This document shows positions 1 to 8,024 of a DNA stretch of 10,946 nucleotides, piece after piece. A program made the position numbers and the translations under genes. The notes below the pieces were generated by a model. The model worked only from the letters and a program-made list of their open reading frames with translations. It was not told the DNA's origin and searched no databases. Each line of letters starts with the position of its first letter. Position 1 is the first letter of the stretch. The stretch spans positions 1 to 10,946 of the forward strand of contig CAMWQF010000066.1 of assembly GCA_947176285.1 (NCBI GenBank), given 5' to 3'. This DNA comes from an uncultured Porphyromonadaceae bacterium. GTDB lineage: Bacteria > Bacteroidota > Bacteroidia > Bacteroidales > Muribaculaceae.

Positions 1-374
1 ACATATACTGCGTATCCATCGCGATTTTTAGAGTCGGATGCCATGGCTCTCCATTGAAGGGTTGCTCCTTGCTCCACTAAGATTGGGGAAAGAATCATCC
101 AGTCATGACTTTTCCCGGCAGGTTTATACCAGGAAGTGCTGCATGCGACATAATTTTCTTCATCTTCTATCCAAAAACATATCCATGGCACGTCTACATC
201 AAAACCGAGTCTCTTCATTGGTGAAGATGGTGTGTTTTGATCGTTGTCTACAAATATGAAATCACGCGGTAGTCCCTCTGAGAAACTCTCTTGTATCTGC
301 GTGCGAATAGCGAAACCTTGCGACGCTGAAAAGAGCGCCGCAAGGAAAGCAAATAATAAATTCAATCGATTCAT
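1..374 (-). CDS. Secreted protein with a cleaved-adhesin / choice-of-anchor-J domain (3' end beyond window)
   Basis: The ATG is at 374-372 and the frame stays open to position 1, giving 124 residues of N-terminus. The protein opens with a typical signal peptide (MNRLNLLFAFLAALFSASQG, Ala-rich end). Almost at once comes sequence of the cleaved-adhesin or choice-of-anchor-J type: a Trp/Asn/Tyr-rich stretch, then DWMILSP at about residues 89-95 and then LQWRAMASDSKNRDGY. The motif DWLISP followed by a strand with W-A-S is typical of these jelly-roll domains in Bacteroidales surface proteins. It begins inside the last bases of the preceding gene (ATGA, 4-base overlap), so it is almost certainly co-transcribed and may be translationally coupled. 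It is likely exported to the periplasm or cell surface. Whether it has a T9SS C-terminal domain cannot be seen here. The ligand is unknown; adhesion or matrix/glycan binding is an inference from the fold. Confidence 0.85.
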   Translation of the reverse strand, partial: MNRLNLLFAFLAALFSASQGFAIRTQIQESFSEGLPRDFIFVDNDQNTPSSPMKRLGFDVDVPWICFWIEDEENYVACSTSWYKPAGKSHDWMILSPILVEQGATLQWRAMASDSKNRDGYAVY

Positions 375-3300
375 TTCACAAAAATCTTGGTGGAATGTCC
401 TGCGATATTTACGATATAAATGCCGGGAGTCACAGAAATTGAAATATTATCAGAAGGAACTCCTGTAAAGATAACGCGACCATTTGTATCAGTGACAGTG
501 ACAAGGAGTCCTTCTGCTCCATTTACATGGATCCTGCTTTCGCTGGCAGATACAGAAGAATTGTTTTTGCCGATAAAGCCGACACCTGACTCCACAAATA
601 TGCTTGCACATTCCGATGGACCCGATTCGCCTACTTTGTATACACAAGTGACATTATAGTCATGATCCCCGTTTGATGCTTCCGTATCATAGAAATAAGT
701 GTCATTTACCAACTCTTGGTTAACACGCGCTTGATCTCTATATACATTATAGCCAACGATTTCAAGTGAAATAGGACTAAGTGTAGCCGGAGCATATGAA
801 ATATCATCAATCATCAAGCCGGTGGTAGTGTATTGTGTCAGGCTGCGGATTGCGAAATATTTTGCATCCGATGGCACGTCAAACTCCACTTTTGTCCATT
901 GCATTGGGGCAGATGTAGGAGCCACAAGTCGGATGAAACTTTCCGGAGAATTATCGGTTGTTGAATACAGAATCTCATATTCCACACCGGAGAAAATAAG
1001 AAGTGTAGAAAGATAAGCGCTTACATGTTGACCACCTGGATAAAGGAGTGGCGAGATGAGCCAGTCATCACCTCCGACACCAAATTCAGCTGGACTTGGG
1101 GAAATCAGCATCTGTTTTCCGCTATGAGAAGCATACCATGTATTAATGTCAAGATCCACGCCTGCCTCAGCAAAATCCATAACTTGGAATGCCATAGGTT
1201 CCCCGGCATTGGGATAATCAAGAACGTCAAACCATGATTCCGGATCTCCAACAGCATTTGTGACTTCCTGGTCGGCATCATACATAGTCCACTGGCCGGC
1301 AGTCATGCCGAAAGTCTCGTAACTTTCAAAATCTTCCAAAATCGGATCCGGAGTCATCTCTGCTTCTGTCGGTGCATCCCATTCGAGATGTATCAGTCCA
1401 TTTTCAGAAATTGCTGTGAGATTTGCAGGTACCGGATAACGAGGCATAGCCATGGATGAATATGAGATTGGTGTCACATTGTTCTCAATATTTTCATCAA
1501 GGTCATACTTCACTTCTGCATAATACTCCACTTTCTCGCCAAAGACTACTGATGGAGTTTCATCAATACTGAATTCTAAAGTCTGAGCAGGTTTGAGATT
1601 GGGTAGAGATTGTGAGAATATCTCATAGCCATTGCGATACAACACGAAGGTGCCGCCATTTGTGTTGCTCTCGCCATCGTTTCTAACCTTGGCAACCACT
1701 TTATAGCCTTCACCCAAAGTGATATTCTCTGGAACAGACAAGCCAAACACATTTAGATCATTAGCGAATTCTTCACGTACACGGATATAATCAATGAATG
1801 CATTTGTCCAATCGTGGCCATCAGTCTCTCCCACAAGATTTAACTGAATTTTATCAAGATTCTTAAAATCACTTAGCGAAACCTTATAGCGATGCCAATC
1901 AATTGGATAAGATGAATCATAAGACATAGTCAAGATCTTATTTCCTCCAACACATACATCTATATTGTTCCATCCGGGAGCATTATAATAATAAAGATCT
2001 AGAATCGGATTCTTGGAATTCTTTACAGTGAAAAGAGGTGAATAAAGGGTTGACGAACTTTTCACTTCACCGCCAACAAATGCCATAAACGCCTCACTTC
2101 CATCAAGATTAGGAACCGATGCTACTTCCGGCATTGAATGTGGAACCATCATCCATCCGGTGTATTCGGGACTGTCTGTCCTGTAATACCATGGATAGCA
2201 ATCGGAAGATCCTTCATAGAAGGTCTCTGTCAAAGGACACTCATATGGCTTTCCGAAAGCCACCTGATTGGTTGCTATGCCATTCCCTTCTCCGGCTATA
2301 TTGACCGGATATACCCAATAAGAAAGAAGGCATTGCGTCATATCCTTATCTATTGAGGAGTCTGTAAATTCTGTGCCTTTGAATTCATCCTCAATCACAT
2401 CATAATTGCCATCAAGGACACGATAGATAATATATGAAACCTCATCAGGATTAACATAATAACCCATAGATCCGGCTTCTTCAGCACGTGGCCAACTTAT
2501 CACCGGATAACCTTCAGTGTTTTCTGAATAATTTATCTCAAGGATATTGGCTGGCTTATCAATACCTACATAGATATCTTTGATCTCAGCTTTTCTTCCT
2601 TCGCCATCGCTATTAACAGCAGAAATAGCAAAATCATTCCATCCTTGATTTGCAGGAATACCTGTGATGGTATACTCCTCACCCGGTTCTATATCAGTCA
2701 CAGTCTTTACAAGATCCTGTCCATGATAAATATTAAAGGCGGTGAGTTCGCTTAGTCGATTGCCCATTAAGTTGGCTTCCGGAGCGCATACTGTCATAAT
2801 TGCTGACAGTTCCCCCTTTTCTGCTCCTACAACTGATATTATTTCTGGTGCTTCAGGGCATTCAGATACCATTTCACCGGAAATCTCAAATGACATTGCA
2901 TACATATCGCTGCCGGCTCCTCCTGTGCAATGAACTCCAAAATAATATATGCCATCTTTCTCTACTTTGACTTCCTTATCGAAGCTTACGTATGCCGGGG
3001 AAGTTGGTAGCAACACTGTAGTCATGGAGTCTACATTTGGAAGTTCTCCCATATTAAACGACCACTCGCTGGCGCCATATTGACCATTTGATACATTCAT
3101 CTGTACCCTATAGAGCGATCCTGCTTTCAGGGCAACGGGTGGCATTATCAACCAGTCGTCGCAAGCACCGTCCCAGCGGCCTCCAATGCAAGCGGCATTT
3201 GTAAAGAAATCCTCTCCCCATTTGCTGCGGTCGGAGTTGGCGTCTATGATTGTGCACAGTTGAATTTCTTTTGAAGAGAACTCTGTTTTAAATGGAGGTG

Positions 3301-4708
3301 TCTTCGGATCTCCGACCACTACATTCTGTGACCGTTCAGTCATGCCGGACAAGTTTGCAACATGCGGAGTCACTTCATAATAGTAAGGCGTAAGTTCTCC
3401 GGAATAGTCAATTATATCGTTGATATATGTTTCAGAGATATGATCAGCCACTGTTACATTGTCTGGCTTACGCACTACGGAATAAGTCAGATTATCCAAA
3501 TCCTGGAACCCGTCATATGGATCCCAGTAAGTGGGTACGCTCCACGAAATTTTTACTTTGTTTGGAGCATCTTGCACATTTATCTTCAGATTCTCGACAG
3601 CCCCCGGGGTAGCACATCCGACATATATTTCATATTTTGAACTCGGTCCGAATCCTGCTTCGTTATACGCACATGCCATGAAGATATGATTCCCATTGTC
3701 AACTACCACGTCTTCTGATACCAATGACCCTGCAGTCGCTTTCCCGGAACAATATTTTTGTCCGTCAACATTCAGAACATATTCGATATCTCCGGATAAA
3801 GCATTGCCTCCGAAAGTAAGTGTCGGGAGTCGGAATGATACGCTTCCCGATGTGGAGGGGGATTCAAATGAAACATTGAAATCAGAAAGGGAAGCAGGTG
3901 CATTGTCATCAGCTGCCGGAGCAGGAATGTAAAGACCGACAAATTGTTCGTTCTGCGGGAAATCTCCTATCTTAGTTGCAAGCCCGGTCACTGTATCGAC
4001 AGAATACAATGCGGTGGTATTATCTGTGTGAAGAGCCGCCCAATAAAGTATACCGGTCTTGGGATCGAAAGTTGCACTCTGAAGACCTGCTGCATTGACT
4101 CCTGTATTGCCAATAGCCGTCATTGAGGCTGACTGTTTATCGATGGAATATAACACACAATCAACACCAATTCCATAAAGATTACCTTTATTGTCACATG
4201 AGATAGCAAGCAATTCTGTTGCTAAATCTCCCACTTTTTCAGGGTCGGTCGACAAATCGAGATTCCAGCGTCTAAGCACGGGCTGACCATTTATTGAGCC
4301 AGCAAAATATGCGACTTGAGTTGTCGCGTCATAAGTGATGTCGTTTGCTACAAGATCAGAACTGCAATAATAACTGCCAGTCATTTCCCAGTTTGAAATA
4401 TCAAACATGTTAAGAGAGGCAGTCAATCGGTCGTAATTATCGTAATAACTTACCATATAGTAGATGTCTCCTGCAAGAAACGCTCCTCCGTTGGCATCCT
4501 GAACATTGTAGTCACAGTATTCCTCTGCCGGCTGAAGTGGTTGTTGCGCTGACACAGAATAAATACCCGGGTATGAATCCCAGCCGCTCCATCCGTCGCT
4601 GGCAATCATATCGCCATAAATCTTAGATACCTCTGCTTTGCCATAAGAAGGAAGGCAAAAAAGGACTCCAAGAAAGATCTTTGATAAAGTCTGTAGAAAA
4701 TTTCTCAT
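371..4708 (-). CDS. Large multidomain T9SS-secreted surface protein (Fn3 / choice-of-anchor-J, 1445 aa)
   Basis: A signal peptide (about residues 1-25) starts at ATG 4708. Domains below are read from sequence pattern. Residues about 26-262 hold propeller-like units such as LYSIDKQSASMTAIG, LYSVDTVTGLATKIG and the ending FVGLYIP. Two Fn3-like domains follow (about 268-365 and 366-470). A choice-of-anchor-J domain spans about 471-612 with DDWLIMPP near 517. Two more Fn3-like domains lie at about 614-717 and 718-823, and a second jelly-roll at about 825-982 ends FIDYIRVRE. A CARDB-like domain covers about 987-1083. A last Fn3 is split by a third anchor-J domain (about 1122-1313, DDWLISPLL, DDISY). 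The C-terminus (about 1392-1445) has the T9SS type-A sorting form: TDTNGRVIFTG, then GIYIVNIAG and final KIFVK. Such proteins cross the outer membrane by T9SS, lose the tail, and are anchored or released. No protease or glycosidase catalytic motif was seen, so adhesion or binding is the best guess. A promoter lies 40-70 bases upstream. Confidence 0.93.
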   Translation of the reverse strand: MRNFLQTLSKIFLGVLFCLPSYGKAEVSKIYGDMIASDGWSGWDSYPGIYSVSAQQPLQPAEEYCDYNVQDANGGAFLAGDIYYMVSYYDNYDRLTASLNMFDISNWEMTGSYYCSSDLVANDITYDATTQVAYFAGSINGQPVLRRWNLDLSTDPEKVGDLATELLAISCDNKGNLYGIGVDCVLYSIDKQSASMTAIGNTGVNAAGLQSATFDPKTGILYWAALHTDNTTALYSVDTVTGLATKIGDFPQNEQFVGLYIPAPAADDNAPASLSDFNVSFESPSTSGSVSFRLPTLTFGGNALSGDIEYVLNVDGQKYCSGKATAGSLVSEDVVVDNGNHIFMACAYNEAGFGPSSKYEIYVGCATPGAVENLKINVQDAPNKVKISWSVPTYWDPYDGFQDLDNLTYSVVRKPDNVTVADHISETYINDIIDYSGELTPYYYEVTPHVANLSGMTERSQNVVVGDPKTPPFKTEFSSKEIQLCTIIDANSDRSKWGEDFFTNAACIGGRWDGACDDWLIMPPVALKAGSLYRVQMNVSNGQYGASEWSFNMGELPNVDSMTTVLLPTSPAYVSFDKEVKVEKDGIYYFGVHCTGGAGSDMYAMSFEISGEMVSECPEAPEIISVVGAEKGELSAIMTVCAPEANLMGNRLSELTAFNIYHGQDLVKTVTDIEPGEEYTITGIPANQGWNDFAISAVNSDGEGRKAEIKDIYVGIDKPANILEINYSENTEGYPVISWPRAEEAGSMGYYVNPDEVSYIIYRVLDGNYDVIEDEFKGTEFTDSSIDKDMTQCLLSYWVYPVNIAGEGNGIATNQVAFGKPYECPLTETFYEGSSDCYPWYYRTDSPEYTGWMMVPHSMPEVASVPNLDGSEAFMAFVGGEVKSSSTLYSPLFTVKNSKNPILDLYYYNAPGWNNIDVCVGGNKILTMSYDSSYPIDWHRYKVSLSDFKNLDKIQLNLVGETDGHDWTNAFIDYIRVREEFANDLNVFGLSVPENITLGEGYKVVAKVRNDGESNTNGGTFVLYRNGYEIFSQSLPNLKPAQTLEFSIDETPSVVFGEKVEYYAEVKYDLDENIENNVTPISYSSMAMPRYPVPANLTAISENGLIHLEWDAPTEAEMTPDPILEDFESYETFGMTAGQWTMYDADQEVTNAVGDPESWFDVLDYPNAGEPMAFQVMDFAEAGVDLDINTWYASHSGKQMLISPSPAEFGVGGDDWLISPLLYPGGQHVSAYLSTLLIFSGVEYEILYSTTDNSPESFIRLVAPTSAPMQWTKVEFDVPSDAKYFAIRSLTQYTTTGLMIDDISYAPATLSPISLEIVGYNVYRDQARVNQELVNDTYFYDTEASNGDHDYNVTCVYKVGESGPSECASIFVESGVGFIGKNNSSVSASESRIHVNGAEGLLVTVTDTNGRVIFTGVPSDNISISVTPGIYIVNIAGHSTKIFVK

Positions 4709-4746
4709 AATAATATTTGATTAGTTTAATTTTTCCAAATAATCAA

Positions 4747-4778
4747 CAAAGTTATAGAAGCCAGGTTTCAAAGACAAG
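4747..4778 (-). promoter_or_regulatory. Predicted Bacteroidetes promoter of the large surface protein
   Basis: Read on the minus strand, a -33 element CTTG (4778-4775) is followed by exactly 20 bases and then TAACTTTG (4754-4747), a full match to the Bacteroidetes -7 consensus TAnnTTTG. Transcription would begin near 4740, giving a leader of about 30 AT-rich bases before ATG 4708. No Shine-Dalgarno sequence is visible, as is usual in this phylum. The call rests on consensus match and spacing alone. Confidence 0.6.
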
Positions 4779-4828
4779 AAATTAGGTGTTTTTGATACCC
4801 TAAATAATAAAAATATCAAATTGAAATG

Positions 4829-4894
4829 CCCCTACAATGATTTTTTTAAATACTTGATATCTAAATTTATAATGATAGAATAATCCCCTACAAT
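4829..4894 (-). repeat. Direct repeat ATTGTAGGGG, two copies 56 bases apart; candidate operator
   Basis: The 10-mer ATTGTAGGGG (minus strand) occurs at 4894-4885 and 4838-4829. A weaker relative, TAGGGTATC, lies at 4802-4794. The first copy touches the stop codon of the regulator gene, and the second is about 50 bases upstream of the predicted -33 element of the surface-protein gene. The second copy is also flanked by inverted ATATCAA/TTGATAT arms (4860-4854 and 4819-4813). Position upstream of the promoter fits an activator-binding site, but no binding protein is known from the sequence. Confidence 0.4.
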
Positions 4895-6447
4895 CAAATT
4901 TGCCGCAGAAATGATTTGAGATCGACTGATCCATCCACTTCCAGAGCCTTGCGTAAACGCGAACGACTCATCTCAAGAGTCTTCAACTGCTGTCCGGTCA
5001 ATAGCGATATTGTCTTATTAGGAAGCCCGGCTCGAATATATACCGCAAGCGTTGACAAGGTCTTGGTTATATCCGGGTATTGTTCTTTAAGTCGTTGCTG
5101 AAACTGTTGGGTATCCTCATCAAGCATGCTATTTTTTACTTCCTTCACATCAAATTGAGATACAAATGCAATGATTTTCTTAAGTTGTGCGGTCACTGTC
5201 GACGGACAATCCTCAATTTTGTAGGTCTCTTTTATCATTTCTCGGATTTTGTCAAGTAGTCCTATCCTGCTTGAGAGAAAGAGCCTGAGATATTCAAGTT
5301 CGTATATTTTCTCATCAAGATCCTTTGAAATCTTCAATAGCCTGACTTCATCCCTTCGTTTACGGTATTTGTGATATATGATTGCTCCTACCAGAAACCC
5401 GGCTACAACAATTATAGTAACTATTAGAATTGTTGTATTGGTTCGCATTCTATCTGCTTCGAGGGTTCGCATCACATTTTCATTCCTCAGTTTCATCATT
5501 CTTTCGTTAAGAGCGAGATTGTGGACATTTTTTAGAGCATCTTCCTTCTTCTGACGAGAAAACTCGTCAAAATATCGTTCAAAAGCGGTAAGTGCCATGC
5601 CATATTCACCCTTAGCCTTATATATCTTCACCTTAGTCAGAAGAATGTTGGCAATAATATTTTGAGCATTTATCTTAGAGGCGTAATCACTGCTCTCTTC
5701 AAGAAATCGCTCCGCGTCTTCAAATAGTTTGAGTTTAAAAGAAGCCTCACCCTTGTTGCTGTAACATTCCGCAAGCAGATGCAGATCATCTAATTCAGAT
5801 GCTATAGCAATAGCAGAGTCAAGGTATGCGATCCCTTCCATTGGGTCATTGGCGGTATAATAAAGATTATTAAGCATCCTCCCTTCATTGACCCTATCGT
5901 TGTATTTTCTTGACATATTGAGAGCAAACTGCCCATATTCTCGTGCCTTGTTCATGAGTCCTGCTGCTCCATAAGACGCGGAAAGATTCAAGCATGCCAT
6001 ATATTCTAATTGCTCCTTTCCCTCTTTCCTATAGATATCAAGAGCTTCCTGAAGCATTTGAGATGCCTCATTGTATTCTCCAAGTTCACTGTATGTAATG
6101 CCAATAATGTTTTTAATTTTAGCCTCCAAAAAAATTTTATCTTCAGGGCAATAGTCAAGTGCGCTGAAAGCATAACTTGCTGCTTGTGAGTAGTCTCCCT
6201 TAAGAAACATACACCAGGCATATACCGACAAAACATTAGACAAAACCTCATCATCCTTTATTCTCAATCCTTCAGAATAAATTTCTGTCAAGCGCTCAAG
6301 TGTTTTAGTTGGATTGTTGTTTGCAGAATCCATTAGTACATTACACTCCTTGATGAGCAACTCCGATGATTTCGCGGCAGAAGCATACTCTGCAAAAAAG
6401 CAAGATAATATTGCAGCCCATGATAAGAGTCGCAGAATACTTTTCAA
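4894..6447 (-). CDS. Membrane-anchored TPR protein with C-terminal LuxR-like HTH (candidate transcription regulator)
   Basis: From TTG 6447 the protein has 517 residues. A signal peptide (about 1-24, ending EYASA) leads into TPR-like helical repeats (about 31-306, e.g. GITYSELGEYNEASQMLQEAL and CYSNKGEASFKLKLFEDAERF). One membrane helix follows (about 338-358, ILIVTIIVVAGFLVGAIIY), then a basic KYRKRR stop-transfer and a coiled coil (about 362-406). The C-terminal region (about 447-517) matches the Bacteroidetes LuxR-like HTH: QYPDITKTLSTLAVYIRAGL, then NKTISLL, then MSRSRLRKAL and LKSFL. The layout predicts periplasmic TPRs, a single TM span and a cytoplasmic DNA-binding tail. A start choice is needed because no ATG is usable: the frame is open to TTG 6534, with GTG 6486 in between. 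I chose TTG 6447 because it gives a normal-length signal peptide and lies downstream of a consensus promoter at 6536-6505. It may regulate the surface-protein operon that follows it. The TPR/TM/HTH reading is firm; the target is inference. Confidence 0.85.
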   Translation of the reverse strand: MKSILRLLSWAAILSCFFAEYASAAKSSELLIKECNVLMDSANNNPTKTLERLTEIYSEGLRIKDDEVLSNVLSVYAWCMFLKGDYSQAASYAFSALDYCPEDKIFLEAKIKNIIGITYSELGEYNEASQMLQEALDIYRKEGKEQLEYMACLNLSASYGAAGLMNKAREYGQFALNMSRKYNDRVNEGRMLNNLYYTANDPMEGIAYLDSAIAIASELDDLHLLAECYSNKGEASFKLKLFEDAERFLEESSDYASKINAQNIIANILLTKVKIYKAKGEYGMALTAFERYFDEFSRQKKEDALKNVHNLALNERMMKLRNENVMRTLEADRMRTNTTILIVTIIVVAGFLVGAIIYHKYRKRRDEVRLLKISKDLDEKIYELEYLRLFLSSRIGLLDKIREMIKETYKIEDCPSTVTAQLKKIIAFVSQFDVKEVKNSMLDEDTQQFQQRLKEQYPDITKTLSTLAVYIRAGLPNKTISLLTGQQLKTLEMSRSRLRKALEVDGSVDLKSFLRQI

Positions 6448-6504
6448 TTGACTAAAAAATAATTGCTTTAGAGATAAAAACGCCACCTTTTGAGAAATTT
6501 TCCA

Positions 6505-6536
6505 CAAAAATACTAACAATTCATCAAAAGTCAAAA
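6505..6536 (-). promoter_or_regulatory. Predicted Bacteroidetes promoter of the TPR/HTH regulator
   Basis: On the minus strand TTTTG (6536-6532) is followed by 19 bases and then TATTTTTG (6512-6505), an exact TAnnTTTG. Transcription would start near 6500. This is inside the longest open frame of the regulator (possible TTG at 6534), so the promoter argues for a start at GTG 6486 or TTG 6447. Because the region is AT-rich, a chance match is possible. Confidence 0.5.
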
Positions 6537-6580
6537 TTTATTTGCCATATTTAACCTAAGTTTCGCGATTAAATAAGATT

Positions 6581-6608
6581 CAGACCGGACAGTATGCTGC
6601 CCGGTCTG
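6581..6608 (-). terminator. Rho-independent-type terminator after the porin gene
   Basis: CAGACCGG pairs perfectly with CCGGTCTG (8 bp). The stem continues inward through one G-U pair and CAG/CTG, for about 12 bp with a CATA loop. On the minus strand it is followed by AATCTTATTT, a weak T-rich tail. It lies about 50 bases past the porin stop codon and upstream of the regulator promoter, so it probably separates the two transcription units. Confidence 0.7.
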
Positions 6609-6621
6609 CGTAGTTTGGTAT

Positions 6622-6642
6622 TGACACGCTGCCTGTGTGTCA
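6622..6642 (-). other. Second small hairpin between porin stop and terminator
   Basis: TGACAC and GTGTCA can pair, with one further C-G pair inside after a mismatch and an unpaired loop of about five bases. It sits about 20 bases past the porin stop and 13 bases before the main terminator stem. It could protect the mRNA 3' end or help termination. There is no T-run directly after it, so it is not called as a terminator itself. Confidence 0.4.
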
Positions 6643-6659
6643 GCAAATGTTTGATTTGA

Positions 6660-7940
6660 TCAGAACGTCACTGCCAACTGGCATTGTAGTCTGTTTGCAT
6701 GCAGGCCATTGCCGTTGAAGTCCTTACGGTATCCGTAATCGTATTCGATACCTGCCGACACGAACTTGTTGATGTTGTAGATGACGTTTGCCGCAACATA
6801 GTCGCCATAGCGGTACTGACTGTCAGATACCATTGCATCTTCAGGAAGCCAGTTTGTCAAATGGCTGTATGTAAGGTTGGTAGACACTTTCGATGAGAAA
6901 GTATAGTTAAGTCCACCTGTCAGTCCTAAACTCTTAACGGTCTCCATTTTTCCCGGTGTCGATGTGGCTACAACATCAAGTCCAAGACCATTATCATCCT
7001 GAAGATAATTGCCAATGCCTCGACCATATGCCGCATTGAAGTTAGCGCCAAGATTACCTACAACTTTAGTCATACCGGAAAGTTGCACACCGCCTCCTAC
7101 TACAGTCTTATTGGCAGATTCTGTAAGATCACGATACTGCATAGGGCGTACAATGCCGGATAGCCGTACGTGTGACGCTCCATCATTCCATGCATATTGC
7201 AAATAAAGTGGCACTGCAGGGATACGCTGATTCACCTTCTCGGTAGTGCTGTTGGTTGTCATAGATGCTGTAGGGGCATCGATACCGATTGCACCTGAGA
7301 AATTCTCTGTGAAATTCTGCTCCCAGTAGGCAGTAAACAGGCTTAAGAATGGATATCCGTTAGGTCCCTCAAAATCGATTGTCATAGGTTCTGCGGCTCC
7401 ATCAGTAAAAAGACTGTGGGTAAAACCGGCGGTCAAGCCACGATACTTAGCATAGAAGTGTTGCAGTTTAAAAGAGTCGTCTTTCCCCATGAAGTGTCCT
7501 TTGAAGAAGATACCGATTTGATTGTCAGAACCCGGCATTGCCACAAAGTTCATATATAGGGAAGAGGTCTGCCACGCAAATTGTGTATTACCTCCATTTC
7601 CAGGTTTTGACGGAGTAAGCGCTGAAGGCGTGAACAATGTTGCCGATGGCATATCGTCACCCCAGGTGAATACTCCTTCTCCTAAGAATTGTCCACCTAT
7701 GCCGAGATAGAAATCATTGTTTTTGCCTACTATTGCAAAACGAGGAAGACCATTGTCTTTAGGTGCTTTCGGGGCATTGCCCTTCATGGTTTTCTCAACA
7801 TCGTCAGGATTGGCTTTGTCATTATGTATTAGAGTTGTGACTCCTGACTCCATATGTCGGTTGTCGCGTTGGGCGGAAGCATTGAATGCCCCCATAGTTG
7901 TTATAGTCAACCCAACGGCTAAATAAAAGTATTTTTTCAT
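6660..7940 (-). CDS. Outer-membrane porin, DcaP-like family
   Basis: The protein has 426 residues from ATG 7940; the frame is open to a TTG nine bases earlier, but MKKYFYLAVGLTITTMG with cleavage at ASA-Q is a clean signal peptide. The mature N-terminus (about 24-65) is polar and probably precedes the barrel. The rest is alternating aromatic/polar beta strands ending in LQCQLAVTF, with a terminal Phe as used for insertion by the BAM complex. The stretch FYAKYRGLTAGFTHSLFTDG followed by DFEGPNG (about residue 187) resembles the DcaP porin signature, in which a strand with T-x-S-x-F-x-D precedes a DFEGP-type loop. DcaP-type proteins are trimeric outer-membrane channels for small, often acidic, solutes; the substrate here is unknown. 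The MFS transporter gene lies 84 bases upstream with no strong promoter seen between, so co-transcription is plausible. A terminator follows. Confidence 0.8.
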   Translation of the reverse strand: MKKYFYLAVGLTITTMGAFNASAQRDNRHMESGVTTLIHNDKANPDDVEKTMKGNAPKAPKDNGLPRFAIVGKNNDFYLGIGGQFLGEGVFTWGDDMPSATLFTPSALTPSKPGNGGNTQFAWQTSSLYMNFVAMPGSDNQIGIFFKGHFMGKDDSFKLQHFYAKYRGLTAGFTHSLFTDGAAEPMTIDFEGPNGYPFLSLFTAYWEQNFTENFSGAIGIDAPTASMTTNSTTEKVNQRIPAVPLYLQYAWNDGASHVRLSGIVRPMQYRDLTESANKTVVGGGVQLSGMTKVVGNLGANFNAAYGRGIGNYLQDDNGLGLDVVATSTPGKMETVKSLGLTGGLNYTFSSKVSTNLTYSHLTNWLPEDAMVSDSQYRYGDYVAANVIYNINKFVSAGIEYDYGYRKDFNGNGLHANRLQCQLAVTF

Positions 7941-8024
7941 AATATTCAATAAAATAAATTCTATTCCTTAATAAAATGATAATGTATTCTGCATTATGAC
8001 TTGCTTTAGTTTGGTTGGAGCCTA

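Noticed and set aside
4813..4860. ATATCAA/TTGATAT arms as a terminator of the regulator gene
   Set aside because: Seven A-T-rich pairs with a 34-base loop would be unstable; kept only as context for the possible operator.
6006..6254. Minus-strand 82-codon frame inside the regulator gene
   Set aside because: It is an alternate frame of the TPR region; the TPR frame is uninterrupted and explains the sequence.
7268..7278. TGTAGGGGCAT inside the porin gene, matching the intergenic TTGTAGGGG repeat
   Set aside because: It is on the opposite strand within coding sequence (encoding part of the porin) and not near a promoter; most likely coincidence.
7979..7997. ATAATG/CATTAT inverted repeat between the MFS and porin genes as a terminator
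   Set aside because: Only six A-T-rich pairs with a seven-base loop; too weak to call, and the 84-base gap is otherwise compatible with an operon.
7941..8024. Own promoter for the porin
   Set aside because: No TAnnTTTG with a suitably spaced TTG was found on the minus strand; only AT-rich sequence is present.
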